The notes beneath the pieces were generated by a model that was given only the letters and a program-made list of their open reading frames with translations, made no database searches and was not told where the DNA came from. A program made the translations under genes and the position numbers. Of a stretch of DNA of 64,000 nt, positions 45,881 through 57,155 are shown piece by piece (within the stretch, counting starts at the first letter, position 1; the number at the start of each line of letters is the position of its first letter). The stretch lies in assembly GCF_008124625.1 (NCBI RefSeq), contig NZ_VNHM01000012.1:34289-98288 (forward strand), given 5' to 3'. Origin of the DNA: Desulfallas thermosapovorans DSM 6562. Lineage in GTDB: Bacteria > Bacillota > Desulfotomaculia > Desulfotomaculales > Desulfallaceae.

Positions 45881-47481
45881 CCCCGCCCTATCCTTTCCAG
45901 AAAAGCTGCTACCCGTCCACCGCCGGGTAGGCGGCGCACATCTTCGGCCCGCACACCGCCCAACACCAGAAGAGCCACCGGATAAATAACCATTCCGGCC
46001 GCCACGGCCAGCAGGGTGGGCAGCGTATTACCCCCCATTTCCAGTTGGGCCACCTTATAGACGGCCAGCACCCCGGCGGACATTACCAGTGTAGCGGGTA
46101 CGGACCGGGACAGCATATCCCAGAGGTTAAAACGCATGCCGGCTAGGCGCGACATCGCCACCATATTAAGCAGCGAAGCAATTAAAAAGATAACCACGGT
46201 GCCGTAAGCAGCGGCCCGGATACCAAGGGTGGGGGTTAGATAGTAAGTAATGGCGATTTTAAATATAATTCCGCATACCAGGTTGCGCACGGGTACTATG
46301 GCTTTACCCATGCCCTGCAGCGCCCCAGCCGTAACCAGGTGTACCGACCAAAATACCACCACGGCGGACAGGGCGGCCAGAGGTACCCCGGCTTCCACTT
46401 CGGCAAACAGCAACTGGGTCAATTGGGGGGCCAGCAGGTACAGGCCGGCCGCAGCGGGCAGGGCAAACAACACGGCCAGCCGCAGCGACTGCCCCAGTTG
46501 GTAACGGATACGGTCCATATCTTGTTTGGCAAAGGATTCCGACACAGCGGGCACCAAACTGGCCCCCAGTGAAACGGCCAGGGCGATGGATATATTGACA
46601 AAGGCCATGGCCATCTGGTTAAACTGCCCGAACAGGGCAACGGACTGCTGGTGACTTAAACCGGCCAGCTGCAGCCGGTCAATAATCAGCCACTGGTCGA
46701 TCAGGTGGGTAACGGACATAGCCACCGCAGCAAATGATACCGGTATCGCCACGCTGAAGATCCGTCTAAGCAGGGACAGGGTTCCCTCCCTGGCCATGGA
46801 AAAATCCTGCGCGGCCAGTTCCAGCATATCCCGGCGCTGCTGGCGATAAATAAAAACCAGCATCAGCGTGGCCCCCACCGCCCCGGGAACAGCACCCAGA
46901 TTGGCCCCGGCAGCGGCGATGGACAAACCCCGGGGCAACAGAAGGTAGCTGAACAATAATGTGGCCCCCACCAGCATCACCTGGTCGGCCAGTTGCGAGT
47001 AAGCTACCGCCCGCATATTTTGCAGCCCTTGAAACAGGCCCCGGTAAGCGGCGGTGACGGCAGCAAAGAATATCACCGGGGCAATGGCCCGCATGCCCAG
47101 GTATGCCTCGGGTATGCGCACCAAACCAGCCTCAATCAACCAGCCTGCACCGAAGAAAAGCAATAAAGAAAAAGTGCCGCCCAGCACCAGCATGGCAAAC
47201 CGGGCCACTCTGAAGGTACGCAGCGCATCCCGGAAATGGCCCCGGGCCATTTTTTCCGAAACTACACTGGCCACGGCCACCGGTATGCCCGCCGACGAAA
47301 GGGTAAAAAACAGCAGGTAAATCTGGTTGGGCACGGCATAGATACCCAGTCCCTCGTCCCCCAAAAGCCGGCCCAGGGGAATGCGGTATACGGCGCCCAG
47401 TATTCTAATGATCAGCCATGCAGCGGTGAGGGTCAAGGCACCCTGCAGCACTGTTTGTTTGTTTAATAAATTCCTGGCCAT
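45877..47481 (-). CDS. SpoVB/MurJ-type polysaccharide flippase
   Basis: This membrane flippase of 534 aa is of the MATE/MOP polysaccharide-export family. It has about 14 membrane helices and opens GALTLTAAWLIIRILGAVYRIPLGRLLGDEG, with PNQIYLLFFTLSSAGIPVAVASVVSE typical of SpoVB, here split for length. SpoVB is required for spore cortex synthesis by moving lipid-linked precursors. Whether it acts in the mother cell or vegetatively is not known. A copy of R3 sits just upstream of the start. Confidence 0.85.
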   Translation of the reverse strand: MARNLLNKQTVLQGALTLTAAWLIIRILGAVYRIPLGRLLGDEGLGIYAVPNQIYLLFFTLSSAGIPVAVASVVSEKMARGHFRDALRTFRVARFAMLVLGGTFSLLLFFGAGWLIEAGLVRIPEAYLGMRAIAPVIFFAAVTAAYRGLFQGLQNMRAVAYSQLADQVMLVGATLLFSYLLLPRGLSIAAAGANLGAVPGAVGATLMLVFIYRQQRRDMLELAAQDFSMAREGTLSLLRRIFSVAIPVSFAAVAMSVTHLIDQWLIIDRLQLAGLSHQQSVALFGQFNQMAMAFVNISIALAVSLGASLVPAVSESFAKQDMDRIRYQLGQSLRLAVLFALPAAAGLYLLAPQLTQLLFAEVEAGVPLAALSAVVVFWSVHLVTAGALQGMGKAIVPVRNLVCGIIFKIAITYYLTPTLGIRAAAYGTVVIFLIASLLNMVAMSRLAGMRFNLWDMLSRSVPATLVMSAGVLAVYKVAQLEMGGNTLPTLLAVAAGMVIYPVALLVLGGVRAEDVRRLPGGGRVAAFLERIGRG

Positions 47482-47498
47482 CTAATTTTTCTCCCCCA

Positions 47499-47520
47499 GG
47501 GGTCAGGCTTAAACTTTTTT
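47499..47520 (-). repeat. R3 repeat, copy b
   Basis: On the minus strand AAAAAAGTTTAAGCCTGACC and two more C. It shares TTTAAGCCTGACCCC with copies at 16707 and 55834 and lies just upstream of the spoVB-like gene. Confidence 0.7.
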
Positions 47521-47576
47521 AAACTAACTATCTTATTTGCATATACCAATCATAACGCCGCCTTTACTATGCAAAA

Positions 47577-48458
47577 CTATTTTTCAGATTGGGCGGTTGA
47601 TTTAATGAATATCACCAGACCGGTTATAATTATCAGCCCACCAGCCACCTGCAGCCCGGTGGGTACCTGGCTAAAGATAAAATAAGCCAGTATAGTGGCT
47701 CCCACCGGCTCGCCGAGTATGCTAACCGATACCACCGCCGCCTTGACATAGCGCAGCGCCCAGTTAAATACAGTATGCCCCATTATGGTGGGCACCACAG
47801 CCAGCAGTACAAACATCAACCAGGTGGCGGGTGGATAGGGAGTCAATGGCAGTCTAAATAACAGCACCGCCACAAACAGGGTAACAGCGGCGGACCCGAA
47901 AACTACAAATATATATGGCAGCAGCGATAGGCGCTCCCTCAGTCCCCGGCCTATCAACATATAACCCGCCACGAAAATTGCCCCTAGAAAGGCCAGCAAA
48001 TCACCCCACAGGGCTTGCCCTCCCACTTGAAAATCACTGATTCCCACCACCATACTGCCGGACAACGCCAGGGCAGCACCCAGCAACCCCCGGCGGGATA
48101 TTTTTTCTTTATAAAACAAATAACCTCCTGTGATAACAAAAAGGGGCTGCATGGTCACCAGTACGGTGGAACTGGCTATGGAAGTATACTCCAGCGAGGT
48201 TACCCACACGGCAAAATGCAGGGCGAGCATTATACCAGCCCCACAGGCCAGCAAAATATCCCGCCGGGCCAGCCGCTGCAGTTCATGCCGCCCTGTAACC
48301 AGCGTTACCGGTGCCAGCATCAGCACGGTAAAGGTCATCCGGTACAGGGCAATAACCAGCGGCGGTGCCTCGGCCGCCTTGGTGAATATGGAGGAAAAAG
48401 CTGAGGCCAGTACACCCAGCAATACTGCCAGGTAAGGATTTATGAGCGGTTGCGACAT
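47577..48458 (-). CDS. EamA-family (DMT) transporter
   Basis: This drug/metabolite exporter has ten membrane segments. The start at ATG 48458 (GGGGAAGTGA upstream) gives 293 aa; an upstream ATG 23 codons earlier exists but adds a polar leader. The two EamA repeats are seen around LLGVLASAFSSIFTKAAEAPP and ALWGDLLAFLGAIFVAGYML, with the conserved Pro-containing VVPTIMGHTVFNWALRYVKAA. The substrate is unknown; exporters of this family carry amino acids or small metabolites. Confidence 0.88.
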   Translation of the reverse strand: MSQPLINPYLAVLLGVLASAFSSIFTKAAEAPPLVIALYRMTFTVLMLAPVTLVTGRHELQRLARRDILLACGAGIMLALHFAVWVTSLEYTSIASSTVLVTMQPLFVITGGYLFYKEKISRRGLLGAALALSGSMVVGISDFQVGGQALWGDLLAFLGAIFVAGYMLIGRGLRERLSLLPYIFVVFGSAAVTLFVAVLLFRLPLTPYPPATWLMFVLLAVVPTIMGHTVFNWALRYVKAAVVSVSILGEPVGATILAYFIFSQVPTGLQVAGGLIIITGLVIFIKSTAQSEK

Positions 48459-48565
48459 TACTATGTATTCACTTCCCCGGTGCGGCATTAATTGAACGGT
48501 TTTTCCTCTCCCGACGCTATAATTCATTTACACTCCAAACCCCGTAACCACAATGTCAATAACCC

Positions 48566-49507
48566 TTAATTGCCCTCTGGCGAAAAAAGCTCCGTGGATA
48601 AGTACCGCTCACCGGTATCCGGAAAAATAACCACCACGGTGCGGCCCCGGTTCTGTTCCCGCCCCGCCAATTGCCGGGCCGCCCAAGCCGCCGCACCCGA
48701 GGAAATGCCCACCAGCAGCCCCTCTTCCCGGCCCAGGCTGCGAGCGGCCTCCATGGCCTCATCACCTGTCACTTTGATAATTTCATCCAGTATGCCCACA
48801 TTAAGTACCCGGGGCACAAAACCCGCCCCGATACCCTGGATCTTATGGGGCCCGGGTTTACCGCCGGACAGCACGGGCGATTCGGCGGGCTCCACCGCCA
48901 CCACCTTGAGGGCGGGGTTTCTTTGCTTCAATGTTTCTCCGATACCCGTTATAGTACCACCGGTACCCACCGCTGACACCAGCACATCCACATGCCCGGC
49001 GGTATCCCGCCAGATTTCCTCTGCCGTGGTGGCCCGGTGCGCTTCGGGATTGGCCGGGTTATCAAACTGGGCAGGCATGAATGAGCCGGGGATTTGTTCC
49101 ACCAGTTCGGCGGCCCGGGCAATAGCACCGGACATACCCGCTGCCCCAGGGGTAAGTACCACCTCGGCCCCCAGCGCCCGGAGCAGTTTTTGTCGCTCCA
49201 CGCTCATGGTTTCCGGCATGCAGAGGATACAGCGGTAGCCCCGGGCGGTGCAAACCATGGCCAAGCCGATACCGGTATTACCGCTGGTGGGTTCGATTAC
49301 CACGTTACCCTTATCGTCACCCAGCATGCCCTTCTTTTCCGCCTGTTCAATCATGGCCAGCGCCACCCTGTCTTTAATGCTGCCGCCGGGATTAAAATAT
49401 TCCAGTTTGGCCAGTATCCGGCCGGGTAACCCGCCGCCAAAGCGCCTCAGTTCGTAAAGGGGTGTGTTACCGATTAAATGTTTGATATCATGGGCAAACG
49501 GCATCAT
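48566..49507 (-). CDS. cysK: Cysteine synthase
   Basis: This PLP-dependent O-acetylserine sulfhydrylase makes cysteine from O-acetylserine and sulfide. I start at ATG 49507 ([17 protein letters not shown]); the ribosome binding site is weak, and the frame reaches back to 49558. About 313 aa. The PLP Lys is in [14 protein letters not shown], the substrate loop is [12 protein letters not shown], and the PLP-phosphate loop is [14 protein letters not shown]. CysK and CysM cannot be told apart for certain. The sulfide source could be the sulfite reductase at 13.6 kb, but they are not linked. Confidence 0.92.
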   Translation of the reverse strand: MMPFAHDIKHLIGNTPLYELRRFGGGLPGRILAKLEYFNPGGSIKDRVALAMIEQAEKKGMLGDDKGNVVIEPTSGNTGIGLAMVCTARGYRCILCMPETMSVERQKLLRALGAEVVLTPGAAGMSGAIARAAELVEQIPGSFMPAQFDNPANPEAHRATTAEEIWRDTAGHVDVLVSAVGTGGTITGIGETLKQRNPALKVVAVEPAESPVLSGGKPGPHKIQGIGAGFVPRVLNVGILDEIIKVTGDEAMEAARSLGREEGLLVGISSGAAAWAARQLAGREQNRGRTVVVIFPDTGERYLSTELFSPEGN

Positions 49508-49621
49508 AATCACATCCACAACCTTAATTTTACAGATACTATTTAACTTTATCATCACCGGCGGCGCTTGTCAATTAAGGGCGCAAACGCCAGGTATGCC
49601 ATGGCGGCTTGTTTAGCTACA

Positions 49622-49654
49622 CAAAAAAAGACCCCCGTAAAAACAGGGGTCTTT
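49622..49654 (-). terminator. Terminator of groESL
   Basis: On the minus strand AAAGACCCC pairs with GGGGGTCTTT across TGTTTTTAC and is followed by TTTTTTTG, about 10 bases past the groEL stop. Confidence 0.9.
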
Positions 49655-49662
49655 CGTATTTA

Positions 49663-51306
<1,644 letters not shown>

Positions 51307-51352
51307 TTACCTCCTCCAATGGGTATATATCATCATGTAAAAATCTTTAAAA

Positions 51353-51637
51353 CTACTCAATTACGCCAAGAATATCCATTTCCCGTAAAATCAGGTATTC
51401 GACACCATCCATTTTGATCTCATTGCCGGCATACTTGGAGAATAACACCTTGTCACCGGCTTTGAGATCGATGGCCACCCGCTGCCCGTTATCCAGCAAA
51501 CGACCGGAACCCACGGCCACTACTTCACCTTGCTGTGGCTTTTCCTTGGCCGTATCCGGCAGCACAATACCGCTTTTAGTTACTTCTTCGCTGGGCAGAG
51601 GCTTGACAACTACCCGATCGCCTAATGGTCTAATCAC
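51353..51637 (-). CDS. groS: Co-chaperonin GroES
   Basis: This 10-kDa co-chaperonin of 94 aa caps GroEL. It contains [13 protein letters not shown], the mobile loop [19 protein letters not shown], a roof loop region and [33 protein letters not shown] lies upstream of the ATG. First gene of the operon under the promoter at 51729 and CIRCE. Confidence 0.97.
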   Translation of the reverse strand: MIRPLGDRVVVKPLPSEEVTKSGIVLPDTAKEKPQQGEVVAVGSGRLLDNGQRVAIDLKAGDKVLFSKYAGNEIKMDGVEYLILREMDILGVIE

Positions 51638-51689
51638 AAAAACCCCTCCTTAGAATATTTGTTAAGGTTTTGAGTGGTTTTATTTATTG

Positions 51690-51716
51690 TTAGCACTCAT
51701 TTAAACCGAGTGCTAA
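51690..51716 (-). promoter_or_regulatory. CIRCE operator (HrcA)
   Basis: TTAGCACTC-N9-GAGTGCTAA is a perfect match to the CIRCE consensus. It lies in the leader between the promoter and groES. Confidence 0.96.
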
Positions 51717-51728
51717 TACCCAAGTAAT

Positions 51729-51757
51729 ATAATATAGAACGAGCCAGCCAAAAGCAA
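51729..51757 (-). promoter_or_regulatory. groESL promoter (sigma-A)
   Basis: On the minus strand TTGCTT (51757..51752) is followed 17 bases later by TATTAT (51734..51729). The CIRCE element starts about 12 bases downstream, within or next to the transcription start. Confidence 0.65.
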
Positions 51758-52023
51758 GTATTTTTTAACAAGAAATTACCCTTATTTTTTATAAAAAGGA
51801 CAATTTATTTAATATTGCTCAGGCTTTCTCCTTCTATATTGTTATTGGTGCCGTAGTTTAGTTTAACCTTATTTTTCGCTGTGGCGCCAGGCAATGCTTT
51901 AAAAATATGTCCTAGCAATATTTTCCCACTATTTTTTGGTTTTATACGGTAATTCTAAAAAATTTATAATTGTCCTTGTTCTACCAGGACAGCCATATTA
52001 TACCTCGGTTTGCCATATTTAAA
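51758..52023. other. Intergenic stretch beyond groESL promoter
   Basis: No gene seen; AT-rich sequence with no clear structure, lying downstream of the mogA stop. Confidence 0.6.
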
Positions 52024-52515
52024 TCAGGGTTTTCCGCACTCTACAGCCCGTCCCGTGAGTATTTCCAGGCCGTGAGGCAGCGCGGGCAGAACGGCTTCCA
52101 AGCACTCCCGCACCCCTTTGGGACTGCCGGGCAAATTAATAATCAGGGTACGGTGCCTGATACCGGCCACCGCCCGGGACAGCATGGCCCGGTTGGTTTT
52201 CTTTAAACTTTCCAGGCGCATGGCCTCGGCCAACCCCGGAGCCTCCCGGTGGATTACCGCCCGCGTAGCCTCGGGGGTATTGTCCCGCGGGCCGAAACCT
52301 GTGCCCCCCGTAGTTAAAATTAGATCGTGTTGACCGCGGTCAACCAAATCAATTAATGATTCCACAATGGTATCATAATCGTCAGGGATAACCCGGTACC
52401 CGGCCACCGTCCAACCCTGCTGCGCCATCAATTCCCTTATCACCCCGGCGCTGCGGTCCTCGCGCTCACCCCTGGCCCCCTTGTCACTCATGGTTAAAAT
52501 AGCTACATTGAACAT
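52024..52515 (-). CDS. Molybdenum cofactor biosynthesis protein, MogA/MoaB family
   Basis: The 163-aa protein adenylylates molybdopterin before metal insertion by MoeA. Family signatures are VAILTMSDKGARGEREDRSAG, the molybdopterin-binding TTGGTGFGPRDNTPEAT and INLPGSPKGVRECLEAVLPAL. AAGGGGGTTTG lies upstream of the ATG. It is divergent from fdhD. Two MoeA-type genes lie 1.1-4.6 kb further on, which supply the next step of the pathway. MogA and MoaB cannot be separated firmly. Confidence 0.92.
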   Translation of the reverse strand: MFNVAILTMSDKGARGEREDRSAGVIRELMAQQGWTVAGYRVIPDDYDTIVESLIDLVDRGQHDLILTTGGTGFGPRDNTPEATRAVIHREAPGLAEAMRLESLKKTNRAMLSRAVAGIRHRTLIINLPGSPKGVRECLEAVLPALPHGLEILTGRAVECGKP

Positions 52516-52688
52516 TTTTCAAACCCCCTTACCGGTGTTTAGCGTGCCCTTATGTACTTGTGCAGCTTTTGCCGCATTTTTACCGCCATTTGATTTTGTT
52601 TAAAGTAAGTATTTTTGGAATAAATATTGCGTTTTTTTTCAATAAAAGTGTACAATTGGAATACTAAGCTACTTTGGAGGGATGATTT

Positions 52689-53465
52689 TTGACTGGCCAG
52701 GTACCTGTAATGCTTGAAAAAGTAGCCGGCCCCGCCCGTACGCGCACAGAGGATGTAGTTGTCCGGGAAACAGCCATAACCCTCTACTTGAATAACACAG
52801 AATTGGTAACACTAATCTGCTCCCCCATGGATTTGCAGGAACTGTGCTACGGGTTCCTTTACGCCGAAGGCATGATTGCCAGCGCTGCAGACGTAGCCAG
52901 TTTCTCATTTAATGAACAGGACGGCCTGGCCTGGGTGGAAACCCATCGCCAGGTACAGGCCGAAAAGAATTTTTTGAAACGCCATGTGGCCTCCTGCTGC
53001 GGCCGGGGGCGGGCTTCCTTTTACTTTGTCAACGATACCGGCATTGTCCCTGTAACGTCCGAGCTGCGCATTTCCACTTCCGCCATTGCCTCCCTCCGGG
53101 AGCAAGTGGAGCACCGCTCTGCATTGTTTGCCAGTACCGGGGGCGTACACGGGGCCGCCCTCAGCGATGGTAAACAAATTCTTTGTTTTTTTGAAGATGT
53201 AGGCCGCCACAATGCGCTGGATAAAGTCACAGGATGGTGCCTGCTGGGAGGTGTAGCCACCCGGGATAAAATGCTTCTTTTTTCCGGACGAATTTCTTCG
53301 GAAATACTTGTTAAATCCGCCCGCCTGGGTGTACCCGTGATTGTATCCCGCTCCGCCCCCACCGACCTGGCACTGGAGCTGGCCAACCAGCTGGATGTTA
53401 CAGTAGTGGGCTTTGCTAGAGGCAACCGAATGAATATTTACACCCGGGGCGAGCGAATCGTTTAG
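52689..53465 (+). CDS. fdhD: Formate dehydrogenase accessory sulfurtransferase FdhD
   Basis: This 258-aa protein carries sulfur to the molybdenum or tungsten cofactor, giving the sulfurated form required by formate dehydrogenase. TTG start with TTGGAGGGATGATT upstream. It includes EDVVVRETAITLYLNN, LQELCYGFLYAEG, SCCGRGRASFYF (the Cys-containing loop, here CC rather than CxxC), and a strongly conserved STGGVHGAALSDGKQI with FFEDVGRHNALDKVTG. No formate dehydrogenase gene is in the window. Divergent from mogA. Confidence 0.92.
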   Translation: MTGQVPVMLEKVAGPARTRTEDVVVRETAITLYLNNTELVTLICSPMDLQELCYGFLYAEGMIASAADVASFSFNEQDGLAWVETHRQVQAEKNFLKRHVASCCGRGRASFYFVNDTGIVPVTSELRISTSAIASLREQVEHRSALFASTGGVHGAALSDGKQILCFFEDVGRHNALDKVTGWCLLGGVATRDKMLLFSGRISSEILVKSARLGVPVIVSRSAPTDLALELANQLDVTVVGFARGNRMNIYTRGERIV

Positions 53466-53493
53466 AAAGCCAGTAACTCTTAAGCCAGGAAAC

Positions 53494-53612
53494 CCCGGGT
53501 GTCCATCTCTAACCTTTCAATCTTTCAACACCCGGCACCGGGGCTGGCGGCACCGGGCAGCCGCACCGAAACTGGTGGCACCGGAGGTGGTTGCACGAAA
53601 CCGGCGGCACCG
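53494..53612. repeat. R2 repeat, copy c, followed by a degenerate GCACCG tandem
   Basis: Read on the minus strand the left part ends GGTGCCGGGTGTTGAAAG, like copies at 25995 and 37965. It is followed by six units starting GCACCG or GCACG at 53535, 53550, 53563, 53578, 53593 and 53607, thus 13-15 bases apart. It lies between convergent fdhD and the moeA fusion gene. Confidence 0.6.
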
Positions 53613-53615
53613 GAA

Positions 53616-55544
53616 TCAACCCCGGCTGTCGTACATGATTTTACCGCAGTCCCGCAGGTCGTAGCCGCCCAACCCCTGGACTTCCTTCTGAAAGGCCGGT
53701 TCAATCATAATCTCCAACAGGCGTTTTATATAAGGTGTATCGTAATAAATGCCCGGAATACATAAATCATAACGTTCCTCCACCACGGGCACAAAGTCCA
53801 GTCCCAGGGCCTTGGCAGCTGCCCGGATGCCCATACCGGCATCGGCTGATCCCGAGGCCACCGCTGCGGCCACAGCCATGTGGGTGTATTCTTCACGCTC
53901 GTAACCCTTGATGTCATCCGGGTCAATGCCCCGCTCTTTGAGTTTAAAGTCAAATAAAATACGCGTTCCCGCACCCCGTTGCCGGTTAATGTAAGATAGA
54001 CCCCGGGCCGCCAGATCCTCCACTCCACGAATACCGTGGGGATTGCCCGGTGCCACGATTAACCCCTGCTCCCGGTATACCAGGTTGACCAGCACCACCG
54101 GTTGGTCCGCCAACAGCCGTTTAATATAAGATACATTATAATCCCCGGTTTCCTCGTCCAGCAGATGGGTACCGGCACAGTGGGCCTCACCCCGCTTCAA
54201 GGCGCTCAAACCACCCAGGCTGCCCACATGGGCCGATGAAAGGGTGGCAAATGGATATTTTTGACGCAGGTGATTGGCCAGCACGTCCAGAGCTATGTCA
54301 TGGCTACCGATAATCACCGTTGTTTCCCGCACTTCGGCCAGCGGGCGCATTAATTCCACCGTCACAGACTCCCCGGCGTTATAGCCTTCGGAAAGCCTGG
54401 GTACCCGCAATATGCCGTCGGCCCTCACCATGGACATAATCACACCGGCCCCCCGGGATATGGCGGTGGCGATAATTTTATCACCCACCTGCCCCAGTTT
54501 AACCCGGACGAATTCTTCGGTGCCCATGGGCGATACTATTTTCCGGGATACTATGGCATTGGTTTTCTCCCGGACGGGCGGTACTGCGCCCAATTTACTG
54601 TAGATGATGGGCTTAACAAACAACTCGGCCGCCAGCACCGCTGATACCGAGTAACCGGGTACACCAATCACGGGCTTGCCCGCCACCTCCCCAAGCACCA
54701 CCGGCTTACCGGGCTTAATGGCCACACCATGGGTGAGCACACGTCCCAACTCGCCTATAAGCTCTGCGGTATAATCCTCCCGGCCCGCCGAAGAGCCGGC
54801 GTTAATCAGCACCACGTCACATTCCGCAACCGCTTCCTCCAGCCGCTCTTTAAGGGCCTGGTAATCGTCTACGGTAATTTCCCTGCGCTGGGGGGAGCCA
54901 CCCCATTCAGCCACCATGGCCCCAAGTACCCGGGTGTTGTATTCAATGATGTCGCCTGGCTTTAGGGGTACACCGGGCTGTACCAGTTCAGTACCCGTGG
55001 GTAAAAGCGCCACCTTCGGCCGGGGATGCACGGCAATTTCCGTCAACCCACCGGCCAGTATACCCCCCAGGTCAACAGGACGCAGCCGGTGATTGGCGGG
55101 CACGATCATTTCCGTAGCCACCACATCCTCGCCGATTACCCGTACATGCTGCCAGGGCACCGCCCCGGCGGTTATTTCAAATACGTTTTCGTCTATAAAA
55201 TGCACATCCTCAATCATAATGACAGCATCACATTCGGGCGGCAGGGGATCCCCGGTATCCACCACGGCCGCCGGGGCGCCCAGGGTTAGTTTTTTAGGCG
55301 TGGCGTCCGACGCGCCAAAGGTATCCGCAGCCCGTACCGCAACCCCGTCCATCGCCGCCGCGTGATAGTGGGGCGAAGAAGTCCGGGCGTACACAGGAGC
55401 CGCGGTCACCCGGCCCGCCCCTTCTTCCACTGCAATCACTTCACTGGGCCCCGGGGCAAGGGCTCCAACCCCGGCCAGGTGGGCAAGATATTCTTGCTGC
55501 GCCTCTTCCAGCGGCTTGTCCTCCAGATAAACATCCCTTTTCAT
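53616..55544 (-). CDS. MoeA-like protein fused to a periplasmic-binding-like domain
   Basis: The 642-aa protein joins MoeA (residues 1-410; molybdopterin molybdenumtransferase) to a C-terminal PBP-like domain (about 430-642, PF12727 type). MoeA marks are AAMDGVAVRAADTFGA, MIEDVHF, GDIIEYNT, INAGSSAGREDY and IGVPGYSVSAVLAAE. The C-terminal half shows GSHDIALDVLANHLRQKYP and FVPVVEERYDLCIPGIYYD. Known relatives occur in anaerobes and archaea beside molybdate or tungstate genes, and the extra domain may bind the oxyanion or sense it. The start has CGGAGTGAAATT upstream. It lies after moeA, with 314 bases between. Confidence 0.88.
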   Translation of the reverse strand: MKRDVYLEDKPLEEAQQEYLAHLAGVGALAPGPSEVIAVEEGAGRVTAAPVYARTSSPHYHAAAMDGVAVRAADTFGASDATPKKLTLGAPAAVVDTGDPLPPECDAVIMIEDVHFIDENVFEITAGAVPWQHVRVIGEDVVATEMIVPANHRLRPVDLGGILAGGLTEIAVHPRPKVALLPTGTELVQPGVPLKPGDIIEYNTRVLGAMVAEWGGSPQRREITVDDYQALKERLEEAVAECDVVLINAGSSAGREDYTAELIGELGRVLTHGVAIKPGKPVVLGEVAGKPVIGVPGYSVSAVLAAELFVKPIIYSKLGAVPPVREKTNAIVSRKIVSPMGTEEFVRVKLGQVGDKIIATAISRGAGVIMSMVRADGILRVPRLSEGYNAGESVTVELMRPLAEVRETTVIIGSHDIALDVLANHLRQKYPFATLSSAHVGSLGGLSALKRGEAHCAGTHLLDEETGDYNVSYIKRLLADQPVVLVNLVYREQGLIVAPGNPHGIRGVEDLAARGLSYINRQRGAGTRILFDFKLKERGIDPDDIKGYEREEYTHMAVAAAVASGSADAGMGIRAAAKALGLDFVPVVEERYDLCIPGIYYDTPYIKRLLEIMIEPAFQKEVQGLGGYDLRDCGKIMYDSRG

Positions 55545-55833
55545 AATTTCACTCCGTTCGCCAATATAGTTAATTACATTGGACCATTACCTCACTAGTT
55601 TCACGTATAAACTTACAACCTTATATACATCCCTTTCCAGAGCACAAAACTTCATGAAATAATTTCTTTCAGGCTATTAACTTCAACACCCGTCACCACG
55701 GTAAATCCGGCTGTAATTATTGTTGTTGTGTTAGCAACATAAACATTCAGGCTATTTTCATATCGCCACCGCAACAAAACGACAGGAGCCCCGCAGGCAA
55801 ATTTCGCTGAGCTATAAATTACGCCAGTATTAG
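55545..55833. other. Intergenic region between the two moeA-type genes
   Basis: No gene seen. R3 copy c lies at the far end. Confidence 0.6.
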
Positions 55834-55858
55834 TTTAATAAAGTTTAAGCCTGACCCC
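55834..55858 (+). repeat. R3 repeat, copy c
   Basis: TTTAATAAAGTTTAAGCCTG followed by ACCCC, 22 of 25 or better against copy a (16707). It lies right next to the stop of moeA. Confidence 0.7.
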
Positions 55859-57094
55859 TTAAAACAGCTTGACCTCGATGTACTCACCGGCCTCAACCCC
55901 TTCTTTTTCGGCGGGAATGCGGGCCAGGCCGCTGGCTCGCACCATAGTGCTGATGAGCCCTGATTTACCCAGCACGGGATCAGCGAAAATTATCCCGTTT
56001 TCCCGGTACAGCCTGACCCGTAAATAATCCTCCCGACCGGCAGCCGAACGCATATTACGGGTCATCCTGGCGCGTACGGGAAACTCCAGCGGATCGTCGG
56101 GGTAATCGCCGTATCTCAACAGGGGCGTGACAAGTAAATCAAAGACCACCATGGCGGATACCGGGTGGCCAGGCAGCCCGAATACTGGCTTACCATCCAC
56201 CACAGCCCCCACCGTGGGTTTACCGGGCTTGATGGAAATGCCATGGAACAGCACCCCCGGCGCTCCCAGGGTATCCAGCGCCCGGGCGGCCACGTCCCTG
56301 ATACCTACCGAGCTGCCGCCCGAAAGCAGCACAAGATCACATTCCACCAGCGCCTGCCGGAGTTTGTCCAGTAGAGATGCAAAGTCATCCCGCACGATGC
56401 CATAAATGCGAGGGCGGGCTCCGGCAGCCGCCGCCTGGCCGTATAAGGCGTAGGAATTAATATCCCGTACCTGGCCCGGTCCGGGCTGCTCCAGGGTTTC
56501 CACCAGCTCATCGCCGGTGGATATGATACCTACCCGTACCGGTTCAAACACCGGCACACCGGATAGTCCAACCGCCGCCAAGAGCCCCAAATCCTGGGGC
56601 CTGAGCACGTGACCCCGGGACAGCACCCCGTCCCCAGGGGCTATATCTTCGCCGGCGCGCACAATATGGTCCCCCGGCGCCACCGGCCTGGTCACCCCTA
56701 TAGTCCGCTCATCCAGTTCCTCGGTGTATTCCACCATCACCACCGCATCCGCCCCGGACGGCAGCATCCCCCCGGTGGGTATGCGCCAGGCCTGGCCCGC
56801 ATTCAACTTTCCCGCAGCCGTGGTATTCCGGCCCATCAACACTTCACCGGTTACATTAAGGTAAGCAGGCAAGCTCTCTGTTGCCCCAAAGGTATCCCGG
56901 GCTCGCACGGCAAAGCCGTCCATGGTAGAGCGGTCAAAACCCGGTACCGCGTCCATAGCCGACAGGTCCCGGGCTAGCCGGCGGCCCAGTGCCTCAAGAA
57001 GCGGGACTTGCTCAACCGGTAAGGTCGCAGTAATATGTTTTCTCAACAATTCCCGAGCATCCCGCACCGTCCGGACTTGAAACAGTTCACCCAT
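55859..57094 (-). CDS. moeA: Molybdopterin molybdenumtransferase MoeA
   Basis: This protein of 411 aa inserts molybdate into adenylylated molybdopterin. Motifs are RSTMDGFAVRARDTFGA, IPTGGMLPSGADAVVMVEYTE, RPQDLGLLAAVG, ISTGDELVE, LLSGGSSVGIRDVAARAL and VFGLPGHPVSAMVVFD. The start has TGGGAGGAAAATTTA upstream. It is preceded by a 59-aa HTH-like gene and a MoaD/ThiS-like gene on the same strand, and followed by the fusion gene. Two MoeA types in one locus suggest separate use for Mo and W, or for different enzymes; this is inference. Confidence 0.95.
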   Translation of the reverse strand: MGELFQVRTVRDARELLRKHITATLPVEQVPLLEALGRRLARDLSAMDAVPGFDRSTMDGFAVRARDTFGATESLPAYLNVTGEVLMGRNTTAAGKLNAGQAWRIPTGGMLPSGADAVVMVEYTEELDERTIGVTRPVAPGDHIVRAGEDIAPGDGVLSRGHVLRPQDLGLLAAVGLSGVPVFEPVRVGIISTGDELVETLEQPGPGQVRDINSYALYGQAAAAGARPRIYGIVRDDFASLLDKLRQALVECDLVLLSGGSSVGIRDVAARALDTLGAPGVLFHGISIKPGKPTVGAVVDGKPVFGLPGHPVSAMVVFDLLVTPLLRYGDYPDDPLEFPVRARMTRNMRSAAGREDYLRVRLYRENGIIFADPVLGKSGLISTMVRASGLARIPAEKEGVEAGEYIEVKLF

Positions 57095-57155
57095 TAAATT
57101 TTCCTCCCAACGCTTGTCTTACTAAAGCGGCGTCACATTATTAAAACTAGCCGGA

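Noticed and set aside
53535..53612. Possible CRISPR-like periodicity
   Set aside because: Units are 13-15 bases, degenerate and without spacers; no cas genes in the window.
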